This document shows positions 10,800 to 21,959 of a stretch of 64,000 nt of DNA, piece by piece. Made by a program: the position numbers and the translations under genes. The notes beneath the pieces are model-generated. The model worked only from the letters and a program-made list of their open reading frames with translations. It made no database searches and was not told the DNA's origin. This DNA comes from Phytophthora hibernalis (taxonomy: Eukaryota; Oomycota; Peronosporomycetes; Peronosporales; Peronosporaceae), in contig JAAKBF010000058.1 in assembly GCA_012656075.1 (NCBI GenBank), positions 1-64,000 of the forward strand. Direction: 5' to 3'. The stretch's first letter is position 1; each line of letters opens with the position of its first letter.

Positions 10800-11760
10800 A
10801 AATCGAAAAGACAAAGAAGCGGGGCAGTACCTGGTCTTCGATAGCAAAGCACTCGAGACCTGGAACGACATCCAAATAAGTCCACTCGGTGCAGTGACGA
10901 AGAAAGACTGTGACCCGACAGAAGACATTCGTCTCATTCATGACTCTCTTTCCCACGGGGTAATTCGTCAAACGACATGTCAAAGAAGGAGTTGTCTCCA
11001 GAAGCCGAGTACAAACACGTCGCAGCCATTACCCGAAGATTTGTGGCATACCGTTCAACCCACAGAGGAGTAGCGATCAAAATCATGAAGGGTGACGTCA
11101 ATGGCGCTTTCCGCCACCTCGTGTTGGCAATCAGACATGTCAACTGGATGTGAGCCATCATACCAGAACTGGGAGTTCTTATCATCGATATGTCAGCTCC
11201 CTTTGGATGGACACGCTCACCAGCATTCTATGGTGCGTTCAGAGGTGCAATCACATGGCTAGTTAGTCGAGAATGTCCGGCGTCTATGGGCTCAAACTCT
11301 GATGGTCACGTACCATTCTTTGCCTACGAATGGGTGGACGATCATGTCCTCGTTGAATCCCACATCGGCAACAGGCTTCATGTAGCTAAAGAAACGCTCC
11401 GACTCGCTATGCTTGCGATACTGGGACCTGGGTCAATCAACGAAGAAACGTTTTCGTCGTGGAGACAAAACTTCAAGTTCTAGGCCTCGCGTTCAACACC
11501 GAAGGCTGCACGATCTCGATGCCAGACGAAAAGATAGAGAAAGCTCTCAGAAGGGTTTGATCCCTGCAAGGTCAGCAGCATACAACACGGACTCAACTGC
11601 AACAGTTACTTGGTAGTCTGCGGCACGTATGCTCATGCTTGAGAGCTGCAAGCCGTTCTACCAACGCATTCAGGCAGCTTGCGTGCGGTCTCCACGGTAT
11701 GGTTAAACCATCGTCGACGAACAGATTTTACAGGATCTGCGGTGGTTCGAGATGATATTA
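10800..11760 (+). pseudogene. Reverse transcriptase of the DIRS-like element
   Basis: RT motifs appear in order across three frames: ISPLGAVTKKD and RLIHDSLSHG (about 10876-10960), GDVNGAFRHLVLA (near 11091), DMSAPFGWTRSPAFYGAF (11186-11240), the catalytic YEWVDDHVLVE with its D-D pair at about 11336-11343, and the KVLGLAFNTEGC-type palm end (about 11470). A thumb-like stretch follows (LLGSLRHVCSCLRAASR). Frame changes near 10970 and 11480 break it. The RT continues to EMIL at 11760, where the foreign insertion begins. Confidence 0.8.
11753..11760 (+). repeat. Target-site duplication, left copy
   Basis: TGATATTA here is repeated exactly at 12506-12513 on the other side of the 745-bp insertion. 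Confidence 0.8.
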
Positions 11761-12505
11761 CTTTTGTTATTTTTGCGGTTAAAGCCGGTTGCACTCAGGG
11801 CGAGCACTGCATCAAACCCCGCTAACCGGGCCCAAAGGCGCCCAGCGGCTACGGCTGCCGTCCTGGTTACCTGTACGTTGACTTCTTTGCTACCAATTTT
11901 ACTATGCAGTAGGTCCCAGGTTGGCTATCTTGATATACACGTGTAGATCTGGTTCAAGAAGATCCACTCGAACCTCCTGGGCTAGTTTAGTTGTCTTGTC
12001 GCTCCTCCACGCGCCGGGTAGCTGTCGTACGCTAGGGGTTGTCTTCTGTTATTGGTCGGGTCGGACCCAGCACTCGGGTCCCATATGTCGTTTCTGTGTG
12101 CTGCTTGTACACCACCGCAACGACAGTGCCTCAGCACATCCTTCTTTCCACCTTCCTTGGTCCTTAGTCCTTATTCCCTGCTCGCTTCCGTTGTCCCTTC
12201 AGCGTCTTTATTGTCCCTTTACGCGCGTGTTTGGGCTTTCTCCTATGGGCGACTCTTAGGAGGCGACCGATCTTTGGCCTCTGAGCTCTCCTCTCTCCCT
12301 GGCCTTCCTGCGGCTTGTTGCTCGGGGTGGACCTCCTTGAACATTGCTGTCTCTTGTCTTGTTCGTTTGCTTTGCGTGTGTTGAACCACATTGCACGACA
12401 CCCGCGATATACGCGGGCGGCCGAGGATGCCGCCGCCTTGATTCCCTCTTCGGCCTTCCTTGGCGGTTTCACTTGCGCACCTCCTGGCCCTTGGGGAATC
12501 TAGGT
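11761..12505. mobile_element. 745-bp insertion of unknown class inside the DIRS-like element
   Basis: The insert is flanked by the direct repeat TGATATTA. Removing it plus one repeat joins the host frame from RWFEMIL to NEDRLQS. Its ends are not inverted repeats. Read on the minus strand the insert ends in an A-rich tract (...AAAAATAACAAAAG), the pattern expected of a retroposed SINE/LINE-type copy. It is more GC-rich than the host and holds a basic minus-strand ORF (12164-12472) that I do not recognise. The class is inference; the insertion itself is well supported. Confidence 0.75.
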
Positions 12506-12513
12506 GATATTAA
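12506..12513 (+). repeat. Target-site duplication, right copy
   Basis: TGATATTA is identical to 11753-11760 and marks the right junction of the 745-bp insertion. Confidence 0.8.
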
Positions 12514-12543
12514 ACGAGGACCGCCTCCAAAGCTACTCTCGCC

Positions 12544-13060
12544 ATGTACACGAAGTCCCAGTCGGTGGACGTACACTTGTACATGGATGCTAGCAACAGC
12601 GGTCTTGCCGTCCTCAACCCGGCAACGAAGCAGTACATCCAAATTCAATTTGATGAGGAAGAGCAACAACAGATTCGTACAGCAACGGGTGGTACCGGGT
12701 TTAACATCAACGTTCAAAAGCAACTTTGCGTGGCTCTAGCTGTCTGGTTGTTTGGTCCGACCTGGGCTTCAAGTCACTCATCACCGATAGTACTTGTAAA
12801 AGCATGGTCCGACAATACCTCCGCACTATCCTGGACGAATCGACTAGCAGCAAAACCCGATGTCATAAGAAGTTAACCGTGCGATTGAATTGGCGGAAGC
12901 AGTCTTCGGTTTTCGAGTACACTTTGGACATCTTCCGGGGCAATCAACACCATGGCTGATGCTGGCTCGCGCGCATGGACATCGCCCAACGACAAAATGT
13001 GGACTAACCTTTCGTCTGCATGGCACCAGATCCCAGTTCCCAAAGCGCTACGCAAAATCT
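12544..13060 (+). pseudogene. RNase H domain of the DIRS-like element
   Basis: The frame starts with the RNase H strand VDVHLYMDASNSGLAVLNP, which includes the first catalytic Asp. It continues with NINVQKQLCVALAVWLFGP, and then VKAWSDNTSALSWTNRLAA with the next catalytic Asp. A frameshift near 12875 moves it into the frame carrying NTMADAGSRAWTSPND (12950-13000), the usual RNase H/recombinase junction of DIRS-type Pol. The domain would degrade the RNA template. Confidence 0.75.
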
Positions 13061-13269
13061 ACACGGCCTTCTCATCCAGCTTCAATCGTACGCACTGGCC
13101 GATGGATCACGACCGAAGTACGCCGCCACATGGAACAAATGGGCGGATTGGTGTGCAACACTCGGCTACGACAAGTAGCTTCCAGCAGTCGAACAACGGC
13201 ACTAGTATCAGCTCGCATTATTCGCTGTTCACTGCTGGTACTCAACCACAACTCCTGGCAAAACACTCT

Positions 13270-13645
13270 CCACGAAAACCGTGCTGTCCGCGATCAACCA
13301 CATTTCTTGGTATCATATGCGCGAACGAGGCTACACGGTCGGCCTCCATGCTGGACACAGATTGGCCGTGCGTGGGATGCAGAGGCTGTCTCCACCTTCT
13401 CGGCAAAAGCAACCAGTCACGCTTGCCATTCTCCGAGAGATCTGCTCACGATGTCACTTCCGAACAACACACGACCGCGTGCTCCGGGGGCCCGCGGTCG
13501 TGTGCTTTTCTTTCTACTCAGGAAATCAGAATACCTCGCGGACGGAAAACGAGCCAAGTCGTACATAATTCGTCTCAACGACATCAAGTTCATCGACTTC
13601 TACAGTGCTGATGTAAGACGCAGATCTGTAGTACGAAGTGTTTAA
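13270..13645 (+). pseudogene. Truncated tyrosine recombinase of the DIRS-like element
   Basis: The N-terminal core-binding part reads TVLSAINHISWYHMRERGY (13281 onward), then SRQKQPVTLAILREI. The start of the catalytic fold follows in another frame (FFLLRKSEYLADGKRAKSY, then LNDIKFIDFYSADV). The conserved Arg, His-x-x-Arg and Tyr of the recombinase should lie downstream but are absent. Sequence identity to the element ends at about 13615-13645, where AT-rich DNA begins. Confidence 0.75.
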
Positions 13646-13947
13646 CTTTGAATTTGATCTTGCAACTTTGAGTTTTGGATTAATCCCTTCCCAGAATAAA
13701 ACCCATTTTTAGTCTTGTCCAATCCTAAAATTATCGATTTGATTAAAATCAAATCACAAATTTTGTGTCATTCCAAGCCCTGAGCAGCAGTCTCTGCTTC
13801 CACGAGCTGCCGCCCCTGTTTACACGCGGACATCAAGTGCTGCCCCTGGAAATGGGACACGGACTTCGACGAGAGCGAGGAGCCGGTGGCCAACGCGTCC
13901 ATTTATCTGATTTTCGTCGCTCAGGGTGAAAATCGCCAGAATAATCT
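13646..13947. other. Junction between the DIRS-like element and family copy A
   Basis: AT-rich sequence to about 13770 includes a 20-bp perfect palindrome at 13736-13755 (GATTTGATT-AA-AATCAAATC). The following GC-rich block (13780-13930) could be a decayed N-terminal part of copy A, but I cannot align it convincingly. Confidence 0.4.
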
Positions 13948-15995
13948 GAGATTACAAAAGTCCGAGAAGCCATGGAGCTATTAAATGTGCTGGCAGTGGT
14001 GGATAATCCCGCTTTTATTGAAATTTGTTCGCGATTCGTGACATTTGACGGCCAATTGACGACGACACTCCTCGCCCCGTATGTCCGACGTGGAGGTGTC
14101 GGCTGGTGTGAAATTAGCGACGGAAGACGCACTTTCGACGCAAAATTCGGTCTCGTGGGCGGAATTATTTGGATTTCCAGATGATCCGGGAGTATTCGAC
14201 GGAGTTTTGGGACATGATGCAGCAATTGGTGGCTAAGGCCGACACGAGTGGAGAATGGTGGCACTCACATTCTATTGTGGAGTGGAGAACCAGTCACGAG
14301 GCGATGAAGATGCGGGAATTCAGAGAAATCCATGGGGAGATAGCGAACCTACCGCTACAGCTGAGCTCTTTGCTCGTGAGTTGGGAAACGGATGAGCTTT
14401 GATGTTCCTCCTGTTGTTCACCTGTGCGCGACGATAAACGGTTCTGCTCTGTTGGATGCGTGGAGTGTCCAAGACCCTCGACCTGCTACCCACGTGCTGG
14501 AGAACCGAGTGTGGACGTTGAAAGCGGATTTTGCTGATCCAACAGTGACGCAATTGACGGAAGCTCTGGCTCGAGCACGGACGACCTCACTGAAAATAAG
14601 ACTGGATGCTAGACGCACCGAGCGACAACATGGTGGGATGGCGATGTTAAATGCTGGCTTTTTGTTTACTACTCTCCTTTGTGGTCGCTCGCTGTGTCAA
14701 CTTCCTGGTGTGACTCGCGGGGATATCGTACGACGTCAGAAATTGACCGACATCAGGGTAGCGTACCCTTGGGCTTCAGAGAGGACACTTGGAGGATTTT
14801 ACTCTGTAGTGGCTGTATCATCGACGAGAAACGTGTCAACTAACGTCTATTTCGAAGATGGAGATGGAGATGAAGATCTTGTTGCGGTCAATAGCGACGA
14901 TGCATTTAATCACTCGTCGAACAATGTGCAATGGAGATGGCTTGCGTACGCATTGTGGAGCAGCATGTCGAGCTCACACGTACAGCATATGGACCTGGCA
15001 ACGTTCGCGTTGACAGCCCGAGATGTGCGTGCAGTTGAATCAGTACTACAGAGTTCTTACCCTCACCCTGCGATTGATCAGAATGCAGAGCGTTTAACGT
15101 ATGGATTTGCCGAGCTCCGTGAAGGTACTAGGTTTCAACCCCAGGGCTTAGAAGATGGAGAGGATACGACACTTGTACTTTCTCATCCTTTCCGCTGCAG
15201 AGCGCTCCATGATTCTGCCGATACGAGTGACCGTGTGGATGCTGTGATTCCTGGCTTCGGAGTATGCAAAGTTGGCCTAAGCGGCGAGACCAGGTTCACT
15301 CCCGATAATTATGGTGCAAACCATAACGGGAAACGCATTCACGTCCTATGGAATACTTTAAACTCTTTGTGAATGACGTCGAGAGCAGCACAGTTTTAAC
15401 AGATTTGTTGGCATTGATCGGCGGCAAGCTTGGTACGCTGTGGTTTGGGAACACTGGAACGAATCTACTTACCGTGGACCTGGGTGCAATCGCTGTTGCG
15501 TGCCCGAATCTGGAACAGCTCACTCTCTCTGATGTTCGCGTGATGGTTTCAGAACACAACGACACACTGCGCAAGTGGCCACTCAATAAGTTGCTTATCG
15601 ATGGTGTCGTGAGTGGACTAGATGTATGTTTTGATGACCCGTCGTTTCGAATGTCTCGCGAGTTGGTTCATTTGACTGTGGATGTACCACGAGGTTGGAA
15701 TTTTGGGGAAGAAATGATGGAGGCATTGATGGCACACGACGGTGATTTCCTATCCGTGACCAAGGAAAGCATTTCAAACAAATCCAAGGCTGCGATGATC
15801 AGTGTGTGGGCACAGGACAATGTTATGATTGATCCTGCAGTTAATATCAAGGCAATCCATCGCTTAGATGTGGACATGCTGAAGCTAATTTTTGGCTTCG
15901 CAGCAACCCCAGAGAAGCGATCGGTCCAAGTAACCCGAGATTCTGCCCGTTTCTCTAACGTGGTGCTGGATGAGCACCAAGGCTTGCTTGAGTAG
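13948..15995 (+). pseudogene. WFLPW-family copy A (leucine-rich, unknown function), frameshifted
   Basis: This is one of five paralogs in the window. It starts with the shared block KVREAMELLNVLAVVDNPAF, then SVSWAELFGFPDDP (about 14138-14180), YSTEFW, and the long frame 14392-15372 with MLNAGFLFTTLLCGRSLCQL, a region matching the YGF-E-REGT motif, and AVIPGFGVCKVGL. The C-terminal part (15348-15995) has VLTDLLALIGGKLGTL, IAVACPNLEQLTL, FRMSRELVHLTVDVPRG, AHDGDFLSVTKESI and the tail RLDVDMLKLIFGFAATPEKR. At least three frame changes separate the parts, and the N-terminal W-x-FL-x-PW start was not found. It has neither a transposon domain nor a signal peptide. Function is unknown; the leucine-rich spacing suggests an LRR-like solenoid (inference). 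Confidence 0.75.
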
Positions 15996-16464
15996 CTAAG
16001 TGCTTGTCAGGGATCACAAATTCGTTAGGTGGTACTTGGAAGTATTGTTAAAACACACAACGGTGGTTTTTTCGGACAGGGTTTTAACTGGAGCACCCAT
16101 TGCCAACTCGTAATTTTCATAGCACGCCGAGCGTCGTGCATGATATGAAAATATGTGATTTGGAAATTACCATACATGTAACAAGGGGTTAAGTCCTTTG
16201 CCACCGTGATCTCAAACATACCACTGTTAAATACCAACAAAGCAATCAATTCCTTCGATTATCTCGCACAAATGGAACATTGGAGGCCTCCTACTCGTGA
16301 GACAGCAACTTATCATCTTCCCTCTCACACTAAGGTCCATTGTTGTACTTCACCGGAACGGGTTCAATAATTTCAAGTTGGTCGGTGCTGTTGTCTCGGG
16401 CGTTGCGGTTTGTCCGTGAGTGGCGTCATCGCTAACGGTGTTTTGAGGCACTCTAGCCTGAAGC
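15996..16464. other. Intergenic, nothing recognised
   Basis: This separates convergently oriented copy A and the Kazal-like relic. No domain or repeat was found. Confidence 0.4.
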
Positions 16465-16876
16465 CTAATCATCATTCCCACCAAAGATTTTGTCGAGTCC
16501 AATATCAAATTCAACCCCTTGTTGACTACCGCTTCTGGACGGATGCTGCAAATAAACCGTCCCCTCGAGGCTTCCGATGAACGCGCGCATGTCAGCGAGG
16601 TCCGAGGCCGCAAGGTAGGGATTGTTGGTGCATTCTGCCAAGCGAAGCATGCACTCGTTCAGGTATTCAACACCATCCTCATCGAAAACCGGCTTCACGT
16701 CTAAAGGGCACTTCTCCGGCAAGCCCCACCGCCACTGCCGCCCAGGTCTGATCCACGTCTGAGAAATCGAACTGTTTGCCAGTATTGGAGCCACTCGTTC
16801 GAAGATAGGGCGGGTTGCCAGCGTTGGCAGTACTGACGGCGACAACTGCGCAGATAAGAACTCTCGCAAACTTCAT
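16465..16876 (-). pseudogene. Secreted Kazal-like serine protease inhibitor relic
   Basis: The minus strand starts with a strong signal peptide (MKFARVLICAVVAVSTANA, cleavage after ANA). About 45 residues later a second frame continues into a Kazal-type domain, EKCPLDVKPVFDEDGVEYLN followed by ECMLRLAEC, and then an acidic tail to a stop at 16465. A net frame change near 16715 separates signal peptide and domain. The position that is normally Cys in the Kazal PVC motif is Phe (PVF). Secreted Kazal inhibitors of plant-pathogenic oomycetes block host proteases. This copy is probably inactive, or is a divergent member disturbed by a sequence error. Confidence 0.7.
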
Positions 16877-18062
16877 CGGGCGGTCGACTTGGAATAGAAA
16901 GTAAATTGGAAGTATCTCGCTCTTCGCAAATTGGGGAATGAACAGCGAGGTTTTCAATACGGTACTTGTAGCACGGATTTCGATGGCTCGTTGGAGGGAT
17001 TCATTCATTCGATGTGAAGATTAAAAACGTTTTTCCTGCTGGATAGGGTCAAGACCAGTCGCAAGATGCAAAAGCTTTGTGCTTGGGACAAGAACAGGCA
17101 CTACATGTGCTGTGCCTCGATGGTATGAGTTATCCCAGCTCATATTTCAAAGCAGTGATTTAGTATTCTCTGGCTGAGAATGATCTTACTTTAATTTTAC
17201 ATAATTTGTGAGCACTCTCCGAACAGCACACGCACATGTACATGTAGTGTACCTACCTGTACGGGTAACTTTGTTGTTATCTCGGCGTTGGAGTCGCCCC
17301 TTGATTCTACAGCTCATCTTCTCGAATTATTTATCTCGTGGGTACATGTATAACGACACCATGTATGACGTCGTGCATGAGCACTGTATACACTGCAAAC
17401 AAAGAGTCGGTGTTTCGTCTTCAAGAAAATCGGAACAGACCCAAAATCACGTTCCAATCATACGCTTTGCTCACATAAATTCATGGCTTACGTTACCAGA
17501 GCCAGTTTTAGATAACCGTTTTGAAATTACCATGAGCTCTATATGCCATGAGCACAAATGGATAAATCATTTGACTGAGAACCTTTCCAAGCAAAATCAT
17601 GCACGACTACAACTTCTTTGCGGAAAAGCAGGTATAGCCATCTTATTGTAGGATAACTATATCCAGTCCGGAAGGCCAAACCCTCTCACAAGACTATCCC
17701 GCCCTCAGCCAATAAAGGTGGATAACTTTGTTGTTTTGTCCAATCATGCTACATTACGGGTAGGGGTATTATGTTACGGCTTATTTCCGGAATTTTCTGG
17801 AATTTCCCAAACCTTAGAAACAATCCAGTATACTGCGTCCAAGACAAAACCTGAATTATCACATAATAACAGTGTGTATCGGAATTCCACTTCTAATTGC
17901 GGTTGTCTGACTATAGTGCAAGCCACAAAAAAGATAAATATAGGCTGCTTCGCTTAGTCAAGCGCCATTGCAACTCTAGCTTGGAAGGGGACAGTCGCAA
18001 TGAGGAGAGCTGCGCGGACCTTGACACCCGCAAGGAACTGTTGGGCAGGAGCTGGCAGCTGA
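16877..18062. other. Intergenic, no gene supported
   Basis: Only short chance ORFs are present, the longest being plus 17208-17651, which shows no domain. Bases 17579-17612 contain a roughly 34-bp sequence that recurs in inverted orientation near 39655-39688. The words GTAACTTTGTTGTT and ATAACTTTGTTGTT at about 17265 and 17721 are also similar. Confidence 0.4.
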
Positions 18063-20219
18063 GAAGATGTTTGAAGAATTCCTCAGCTCAATAGGATTGT
18101 CAAAAGTAGATTTAGATGACATTCATAGAGCTCATAGTTAAGCAGCTAGACTACCCACTCAGAACATGTACTCACTCCTAACAGCTTTCTCAATCTTTGT
18201 TCAAACGAAAAAGAGCAACAAAGCCCGAGCGTCTGATGGTCTGCTAGCCAAAGCTACGGCGCTAGGATATTTTTCGCAAGTGGTGAACATGCTACGTGAG
18301 CGCTATACTACGTCACTCAATGACTCGAAAAGAATTGCGAAGATTCGTGACAAAAAGACAAAATGGCTAGCCACATCGAGGAGCGCAATCTGCGTGCTAA
18401 TGTGCAAATCAACGACGCTCCGGGGTGTTCCGTCGACGATCCCAGTGTAATTGTGGAATTCTTAGTTACTCGTGCTGACTTATCTACGGGGCTCAAGACG
18501 ATACATGATGCTGCTCTCTTGACCATGATGTGGCATACTTTTGGAAGAGCAGTCGATACCTGCTTTGCTCGGAAGCAGCAGCTCTCTATTGCTGCTTCTG
18601 TGGAGCTTTTTCTACATATTGCACGAATCAAGACTTCAGTAGTGCAGGGAGTGTCGATATACAAGGCACCAGAGCGATGGCAGCAGTGCATGCTGCACGC
18701 ATTTGTTCTGCTCTCTCTGCTACGACGAACCCTCTGAGTACTTGTTCCATCTAGCGCCGCGGTTTGCGGAGTCCGATCTTCCTGAAACCAGCCATATTCT
18801 CAGGAGGAAGCTGTTATATACTGGGGTAAGCTACTAGACGAAGAGGGTGACAGCTCTGCACCACCACAGAAACGTGAGCGAAAGCGACCAAATATCGCCA
18901 GTTATATTATCGAAGTCATCCGAGATACCTTGAAGTCGATGCCTCCTGCTTTACGGCAGAGCGTGACGCCCGGCATGACCAGTCACTCAATACGCCGAGG
19001 AGCGGCCGCGTACGCTAACGCGTCGCCGAAGCTAGCTATTCAGTGGATATCAACTCGAGGGCATGGCTGTTGGAGTCTCTAACCAAGGCGTTCGCCTACG
19101 TAGGGACAACGACAAAAGAGGATCAGAGCGTAGCTAAAGTGTTAGCAGGATATTCAGCACCAGACTTACCCGTTGCAACGCCAACAATCGCCGACCTACA
19201 ACAGCGTATTTTCGTGGTGGAGTATGGCCAGCTCCTCACCCTCCGCGACGAGCTTTACCGGCATGTGCTGGGCTTTCAGGACGCTCGCTTCAACGTTGCG
19301 ATAAATGTAGTTGATGCCACCATGGACTCGCTGCTGATGCATCTCGAAACCGTGCTTGCCGCAACAACAAGCGTGAACCCAACCCCCGCCTTTGTGTCTC
19401 GCTACGCGTATAATCTGAGCGCGGAATCGCTGCCACTACGATCGCCTGGGTGCCGGTTTATCCACAGCCACTTGCTGCAAGTGGGGAGCACACCTCAGGT
19501 CTCTCTGGCAGGCCATGAATCATGCGCAGGCCGAGATGTTGTTGCAGGACGGGATACGCTGCTATCATCAACTCTCGAGAACATATAAAGTCAGTTGGTT
19601 AGTATTAACGAACGGCTTGTCGCCTCGAGGACGCAAGCTCATCATCGCACATCCACTTCGAGTACGGAGCAAGAGCTTGGAAGCCTTGACCGACTAGCTG
19701 CAGCCGAAATGCCCCTGGTCCCGGCGCCTGCAACATCGTCTACGCTGGCGGGGTGCCTGCTCAATTGGTACACAAGTCATATCTGGCAAATGGTTAAAGG
19801 AAAGAAGGAGCAGAACAAGCGAGCCGATGCAAAAGCTGCAGTGAATATTCTCATGGTACTGTACCAGGCGCCGTTCCAAATACCTGTTGAGCCTCCAAAA
19901 TCGATGGCACGGTGTACGAAGCCTGGAAGCAGTCGGTTTGGGAGCTTGCACTGAAGATGGACAGTACCGCGAACGAGCGGCTCCATTCTTTCGACCACAA
20001 GAAGGTCTCGCGGAAGGCATCGTCGCTGAGGAAGCGCAAGATCTCAAATCGTTGGCATCGTTCGATGGTGAGGTGGTGCTGAACTCGACTCGCCGTTTGT
20101 TTCATACCCTGGGCGAACTCGTAGGAATGAAGTTGAAGCGTGAGCCTGCACAACGTCGAGCCGCGTCGCCGACTGGCCGACCGAAGGCCCACGGAAGCTC
20201 CACGGGATCTTCACGCTAA
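18063..20219 (+). mobile_element. Crypton-like tyrosine-recombinase DNA transposon, decayed
   Basis: A tyrosine-recombinase gene is spread over several frames. It includes KTIHDAALLTMMWHTFGRAV with the first catalytic Arg (18500-18555), ARIKTSVVQGVSIYKAPERW (18620-18680), the His-x-x-Arg block SHSIRRGAAAYAN (about 18980-19020), and WLLESLTKAFAYVGTTTKED (19067-19125) carrying the candidate Tyr. Downstream, NWYTSHIWQMVKGKKEQN and a basic coiled stretch resemble the GCR1_C DNA-binding domain found in Crypton proteins. There are no RT, integrase or LTR signals. Stops at about 18141 and 18737 and frame changes near 18370 and 19070 make it inactive. The right boundary with Gypsy element 2 is not sharply defined. 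Confidence 0.7.
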
Positions 20220-20695
20220 AATCGTTCGGTGTCCTCGACCGTCGATGAATCCGAAAGCGACGCAAGTGTGCCAGAGAGGGTGACGCTCGCGCATGAAGGT
20301 ACCCCGTTCAAACCAGTGATTGCTGTAGCACCGACGCTTCCTCCGACGGTCCAACCTGAAGTGCGGGCGAACCCGCCTCTTCCGTCGAACGAGCCGAGTA
20401 CGCCGTCATTAAATGCGCCTAGTTCCCAAGCGCACATGTTCCAGGACGCTATGGAAGCCCTCGCGAGAGGAATGGCGGGTATACCCCACCGGCGGCGCCG
20501 GTTCCGTTGTGACGGCCCCGGAGGTGTCCATTACACGGGCATCCAGCTCGGACGTATCAATGAGGTCAGCCAGTCCGAGGACCGCACCACAAACGGCTTA
20601 CCCGGCCGACGATCCTGACGATTTCTTCGATCTAGGAATCGAGACTGGGGAGAGGTCACACCCGGCATTGGTGTAACAAACGCGTCGGAGGGTCT

Positions 20696-21689
20696 ATGAC
20701 CCGTATCCGCATCTCCGCGACATGTGACCTCAAGGGATTTAGCGGACGTGACGCTACAGAAGAAAAGTCACGCACATGGCTCAACAAGTTGCAGTCGGCT
20801 ACGAAGCGAGACGGCATGGCACCTTCGGAGATGTGTTTACTGTTGAACGACCTGATCTCGGGACCTGCACGACAATGGTATCTTCAATCGAGTCGTGACA
20901 TCCGAACGTCGTGGAACGAGCTGTCCTCGCAATTTCAATACCATTATTGTGGGAAGGGAGTCTCCGTCGCACGAAAGTACTATCATGCCACGAAGCGATC
21001 GGATGAAAATCCCTAGAATACTTGCATCGATTAAACGTTGAAGGAATCCGGGCCAAGCTGAAAGTCAAGGATGGCACGACTACCGATCGTCGAGACCATG
21101 TCGAACACTTCATCGACACTCTGGGTTCCAACGAGCAAGCGTTGGCCGATCAACTCATTATGTTGAGGATTGAGGATGCAGAAGCACTCGAACTAGTGCT
21201 TCGTTCTCGTCAACGAAGCCGTGACCGACAAGGAAAGGTTGTGTATAACCCATCGAAATTCCGAGCGAAGAATCCACCTCCGGCGCCCGCCAAAGCTGTC
21301 AATTTGCTACGAGCACAGGGGGATGACGAGTCGACGAATACCCGATGGTAATGCAACTCGATGAGGAACGTCAAGATGAGCCGGCGAAAGTCGCAGCGGT
21401 AGCCCCTACGAGCAACAACGAGGAGCGCTCGACGGAAACCCGTCCGAAAACCCCATGCCGCACTTGCTCGTTGCACAAAAGCGATGACTGCTGGACGATC
21501 ATGACGTGCAGCCACTGCAACGGGCGACACCCCTCGGACCGCTGTCTGAAGCTGTGTAAAGCATGTGGCGAGATGCATGAGGCTGGGACGTGCCGTTTTG
21601 AAGAATTCTTCAACTCGATGCGACAGTGGTACGTGCCACAGCGCCACGCCGGAATGCTACCGCCCGATGCGGAAAAGATGTTAAACTAG
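20696..21689 (+). pseudogene. Gag of Gypsy element 2
   Basis: The capsid-like part has FSGRDATEEKSRTWLNKLQS, PARQWYLQSSRDIRTSW and EYLHRLNVEGIRAKLKVKDG. A Cys/His-rich end follows with CRTCSLHKSDDCW, CSHCNGRHPSDRC and CKACGEMHEAGTC, which are zinc-knuckle-like arrays. Frame changes lie near 21015 and 21345. An acidic, Pro-rich N-terminal region (20229-20618) precedes it. The product would form the virus-like particle. Confidence 0.75.
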
Positions 21690-21959
21690 ATCGCTTGCTG
21701 GGTTTGAATCCAGTACGAGTCGAGCGATCAGTGAACATCTATGCATATGTCGGTACGACGTCGAGGACATCAGTTAGTGGAAACACGGCAATAGTCCACG
21801 ATAATATACCGGGTGCACGTACGTCGAAAGTGATGAGTGTCAAGCTCCTGATACCGATGAGTTCAGCAGGCGGTCGTCGCCGTAATGAACCTGTGGCCTG
21901 GGGAAAAGCGTGGATGTTGGAAGACGTACACTCCCGGCAAGTTCTTCAGCCAAGAGAAA

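Larger units (their letters stand above)
7669..13645 (+). mobile_element. DIRS-like tyrosine-recombinase retrotransposon, 3' truncated
   Basis: The order is a gag-like region (7669-10423), reverse transcriptase (about 10800-11760), RNase H (12544-13060) and tyrosine recombinase (from about 13270), all on the plus strand. RT and RNase H of the DIRS type followed by a tyrosine recombinase instead of an integrase define this order of retroelements. The recombinase stops after about 120 codons, before the R-H-R-Y catalytic half, so the 3' end is lost. The element carries frameshifts throughout and a 745-bp insertion at 11761-12505. The terminal repeats of DIRS elements could not be identified. 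Confidence 0.8.

Noticed and set aside
12164..12472. Basic minus-strand ORF inside the 745-bp insertion
   Set aside because: Rich in Lys/Arg from GC-rich sequence, with no recognisable domain; kept only as part of the insertion.
17208..17651. 147-codon plus-strand ORF
   Set aside because: No domain, no protein-like periodicity, and it overlaps AT-rich non-coding sequence; probably chance.
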